A DNA stretch of 7,173 bases from an uncultured Prevotella sp. (GTDB lineage: Bacteria; Bacteroidota; Bacteroidia; Bacteroidales; Bacteroidaceae). Positions 5,015 to 7,173 of this stretch are shown here, in pieces. Position 1 is the stretch's first letter; the number at the start of each line of letters is the position of its first letter. A program made the position numbers and the translations under genes. The stretch is from the NCBI GenBank assembly GCA_945614335.1, contig CALZAP010000068.1:1-7173 (forward strand), read 5' to 3'. The notes below the pieces were generated by a model. The model was not told where the DNA came from. It saw nothing but the letters and a program-made list of their open reading frames with translations, and did no database searches.

Positions 5015-6583
5015 TTGATAATATATTCTACAATCGTGAGATACAATAAGGCTATAACGTACATTTTCGGCTTGTCCACTGTCGCACTGGCGGGAGTGGC
5101 ATACGGGCTATATCGCGACAAACAGCAGCTCAAGGCCGACATCAGCGAGCTTCGTGCCAATATTTTGAAGTATGAGCAAAGAGACGGTAATTCTTTTGTA
5201 GTGGAAAGAATTAGCAAGCAAATGGAAGATATAGCCTATCAGCAGATGGACATCTCCGACAAGCGCCGAGAGGAAGCCCTATTCCAAATGCGGGTGGCCG
5301 ACGAAATGCGCTCCAAGGCTGAAAGCGAACAGCGAAAGGCCGAGGAGTTCGCACGTAATGTGGTGGAGGCAAGAAACATGGCCGAACAGCAAAAAGAGCT
5401 CGCCGTGACACAGCAGCTCAAAGCCGAACATGCACGTAATGTGGCCGACACTCTTAGCTACATCGCCCTTGGCCGTTCGCTCGCCTCTCTCTCCTCCACA
5501 CAGTATCTCGCAGGAAACAAAGATGCCTCGGCTCTTCTTGCCTATGCAGCTTGGAAGTTTACTTCAAGTTATAAGGGAAATGTTAATATTCCTGTTATTT
5601 TCAAGTCGTTAAGCCAAAATAGTGGAAGTTTCTCTTCAAACATTATCCACAAGGGCGGAGTGTCGAAAATCATACCTCTCGACAATAAAGGACATTTCGT
5701 GTCAGTAAGCCGATACGGAGAAATAACAAGGTGGAAACAACAGTCGGGAAAATGGGAAAAACAACTCTTGGCAAGCGACAACAGCTGCAGCTATCGAGAT
5801 GTCTGCACCGACGGCGACGGCGTGATCTACGCCCTGAGCTATAACGGAAAGCTGCAATCTGTGGCCAACGGACATGTGGCCCAGCCCATCATCCTGCCTG
5901 AAAAGACAGATTGGACACATATCTGCCGCATCTCTTCCAGGCAACTTCTCCTCGTGGCAAAGTCGAGACTCTATTTCTTCGACACTGTGAAACGACAGAT
6001 CGTGAAAACCGTGGATGTGCCACAGACAGTCACCGCCATCGGCAATCGCGACGGAAGCGTATTGCTCTTCGGCGAAAACTCAGGAGAATGGAAAGTGGAT
6101 GCCGAAGGAAGGCTCACTGCCGAGGACGTCAGGGTGAAAGGAAAGATAACGGCATATACATGGTCGAAGTCCAAGCAAAGGGCTGCCGTGGGTACAGAAA
6201 GCGGCGACATATTCCTGCTCGACGCCAATGGCAACAGCATGAGGAAACTCATCGGACACAGCTCACGCATCACCGACCTGCTTTTCAAGGACGACTTCCT
6301 CTTCTCTGCCAGCTACGACCGTGTGGTAAACCTCTGGGATGCAAATGCCACCAATAGCGAGGCCGTTGCCCTAAGGGACTACTCGTCGTGGCTCTACTGC
6401 CTCTGCAGTGCCGACCCCAATTCCATCTTCGTTGGCTCACAGTCGGGTGCTGTCTCACGCATAGTGGTGTCGCCGTCGGAAATGGCAGCTACCATTCACG
6501 CCAACCTCAAACGAGACTTCACCGCCGACGAGTGGTCATACTACGTGGGCGACAATGTTCCGAAAATGAAACTTAAAGACTGA
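5015..6583 (+). CDS. Membrane-anchored coiled-coil WD40-like beta-propeller protein
   Basis: Protein of 522 residues from TTG 5015; no specific family name recognised. A single transmembrane segment spans about 13-33 (AITYIFGLSTVALAGVAYGLY). A long charged helix rich in Glu, Lys, Arg, Ala and Gln (about 34-145, predicted coiled coil) follows. Next comes a helical stretch, LGRSLASLSS...LLAYAAWKF (152-182), like the linker before WD40 domains in nSTAND-type proteins. A beta-propeller fills about 205-490. Only LIGHSSRITD...VVNLWD (412-442) is a canonical GH-WD repeat; the other blades are degenerate. The tail FTADEWSYYVGD (502-513) resembles the LT-x-EEW ending of other WD40 proteins. A role as scaffold or sensor for the upstream phosphatase is inferred from context. 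Topology is ambiguous, with basic residues on both sides of the membrane segment. The start is uncertain: TTG 5015 or GTG 5036 both keep the membrane segment, the first in-frame internal ATG (residue 70) would lose it, and an ATG at 4991 is cut off by TGA at 5000. Confidence 0.8.
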   Translation: MIIYSTIVRYNKAITYIFGLSTVALAGVAYGLYRDKQQLKADISELRANILKYEQRDGNSFVVERISKQMEDIAYQQMDISDKRREEALFQMRVADEMRSKAESEQRKAEEFARNVVEARNMAEQQKELAVTQQLKAEHARNVADTLSYIALGRSLASLSSTQYLAGNKDASALLAYAAWKFTSSYKGNVNIPVIFKSLSQNSGSFSSNIIHKGGVSKIIPLDNKGHFVSVSRYGEITRWKQQSGKWEKQLLASDNSCSYRDVCTDGDGVIYALSYNGKLQSVANGHVAQPIILPEKTDWTHICRISSRQLLLVAKSRLYFFDTVKRQIVKTVDVPQTVTAIGNRDGSVLLFGENSGEWKVDAEGRLTAEDVRVKGKITAYTWSKSKQRAAVGTESGDIFLLDANGNSMRKLIGHSSRITDLLFKDDFLFSASYDRVVNLWDANATNSEAVALRDYSSWLYCLCSADPNSIFVGSQSGAVSRIVVSPSEMAATIHANLKRDFTADEWSYYVGDNVPKMKLKD

Positions 6584-6592
6584 TATCGGCTT

Positions 6593-7173
6593 ATGAAAAG
6601 GCGTTATTACATTATTATATTGCTCCTGTCGCTCGTTGCCGCCGAAATAAGGGCTGCCGTGGGACACCCGTTCTTTGTCAACTTCACCACTGCCGACTAC
6701 GGAGCCCACAACCGCAACTTCGACATCCTCAGTGACGACAACGGCCGTGTGTATGTGGCCAACTTCGAGGGACTGCTCTGCTACGACCAGTCGAAGTGGA
6801 CCGTAATACATGCTCCGGGCATTTTCCGCATCACACGCCTCTACAAAGACCATAACGGACGGATATGGGTGGGAGGCTACAATGTCTTCGGCTACCTCTC
6901 CACGGCAAACAACGGCGAACTGAAGCTCAACACCGTTTTTTCGCGCGACAACAAAGGATTCATCGGCGAAGTGACCGGCATCAGCGAGGAAGGCGGCAAG
7001 ATTTGCATCGAGACATCCATCGGCACCGCCGGACTGGAAGACAACTCCATGGATGGATACAAAATCGTGAAGACACCGTCAGACAATCCGAAACTCTACG
7101 CCGGAGTGAAGATAAACAAGAGCATCAAGCTAAGCGACGGAAGTACAGTGCTCGCCACCGCCGGACTCGGTGT
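6593..7173 (+). CDS. Exported two-component-type propeller sensor, 3'-truncated by window edge
   Basis: Open frame of 193 codons running off the window; the ATG at 6593 follows the WD40-like stop by 9 bases, so the genes are almost certainly co-transcribed. Residues 1-22 look like a signal peptide (MKRRYY, then hydrophobic IIILLLSLVAA, cleavage near IRA-A). Propeller-type repeats follow: ILSDDNGRVYVANFEGLLCYD (about 45-65) and LYKDHNGRIWVGGYNVFGYL (about 84-103). The D-x-x-G-R-(I/V)-(W/Y)-V-(G/A) pattern is that of Reg_prop two-component regulator propellers, common in periplasmic sensor domains of Bacteroidota. Full-length relatives usually go on to a Y_Y_Y domain, a membrane segment and an intracellular output: histidine kinase (often a hybrid), LuxR-type HTH, cyclase or SpoIIE phosphatase. 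The output lies beyond the window. If it is a kinase, it would be a natural phosphodonor for the receiver domain of the first gene. An outer start at another codon is unlikely, since the basic MKRRYY start fits. Confidence 0.85.
   Translation, partial: MKRRYYIIILLLSLVAAEIRAAVGHPFFVNFTTADYGAHNRNFDILSDDNGRVYVANFEGLLCYDQSKWTVIHAPGIFRITRLYKDHNGRIWVGGYNVFGYLSTANNGELKLNTVFSRDNKGFIGEVTGISEEGGKICIETSIGTAGLEDNSMDGYKIVKTPSDNPKLYAGVKINKSIKLSDGSTVLATAGLG

Noticed and set aside
1..7173. Search for tRNA/rRNA genes, CRISPR arrays, insertion sequences, integrases or attachment sites
   Set aside because: No cloverleaf-like segment, spaced repeat array, transposase-like protein or terminal inverted repeat was seen; coding sequence covers nearly all of the window.

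Overview
The window reads as chromosomal DNA from a Bacteroidota organism, most likely a Prevotella-like member of the Bacteroidales. Three things support this. Two non-coding stretches carry the Bacteroidota-type promoter box TATCTTTG instead of E. coli-type -35/-10 hexamers. Start codons lack Shine-Dalgarno sequences and are preceded by A/T-rich leaders. The protein sequences (MtaB, Do-like protease, response-regulator/PP2C fusion, two-component-type propeller) are also of the kind usual in that phylum. The genus is an inference. All six genes are on the + strand, and the first and last are cut by the window edges.

Region 1 (1-2011) holds the 3' three quarters of a tRNA methylthiotransferase gene (mtaB). 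After 7 bases it is followed by a family 2 glycosyltransferase. These look like an ordinary housekeeping/envelope pair. Region 2 (2012-2199) is a 188-base A/T-rich intergenic stretch with a promoter box, a perfect inverted repeat just upstream of it, and a further short palindrome and repeats. Region 3 (2200-3660) is a complete periplasmic Do/HtrA-family serine protease with signal peptide, catalytic triad and two PDZ domains, closed by a strong intrinsic terminator.

Region 4 (3730-7173) is a signalling operon. It starts with a textbook Bacteroidota promoter (TTTG, 19 bases, TATCTTTG) and a perfect 14-base palindrome where transcription should begin. The genes are a response regulator fused to a SpoIIE/RsbU-type PP2C phosphatase, a membrane-anchored coiled-coil/WD40-like protein, and the start of an exported sensor with two-component-type propeller repeats. 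Spacing is 20 bases or less. A reasonable model is a sensor and scaffold feeding a phosphatase that acts on an anti-sigma-antagonist-type partner, but no kinase, STAS protein or sigma factor is visible here.

The most unusual detail is the head of the WD40-like gene. An ATG overlapping the previous stop codon (ATGA) is in frame with the gene but meets TGA three codons later, so the gene must start at a downstream TTG or GTG, re-initiate, or have lost its original start. No RNA genes, CRISPR arrays, insertion sequences or origins were seen.
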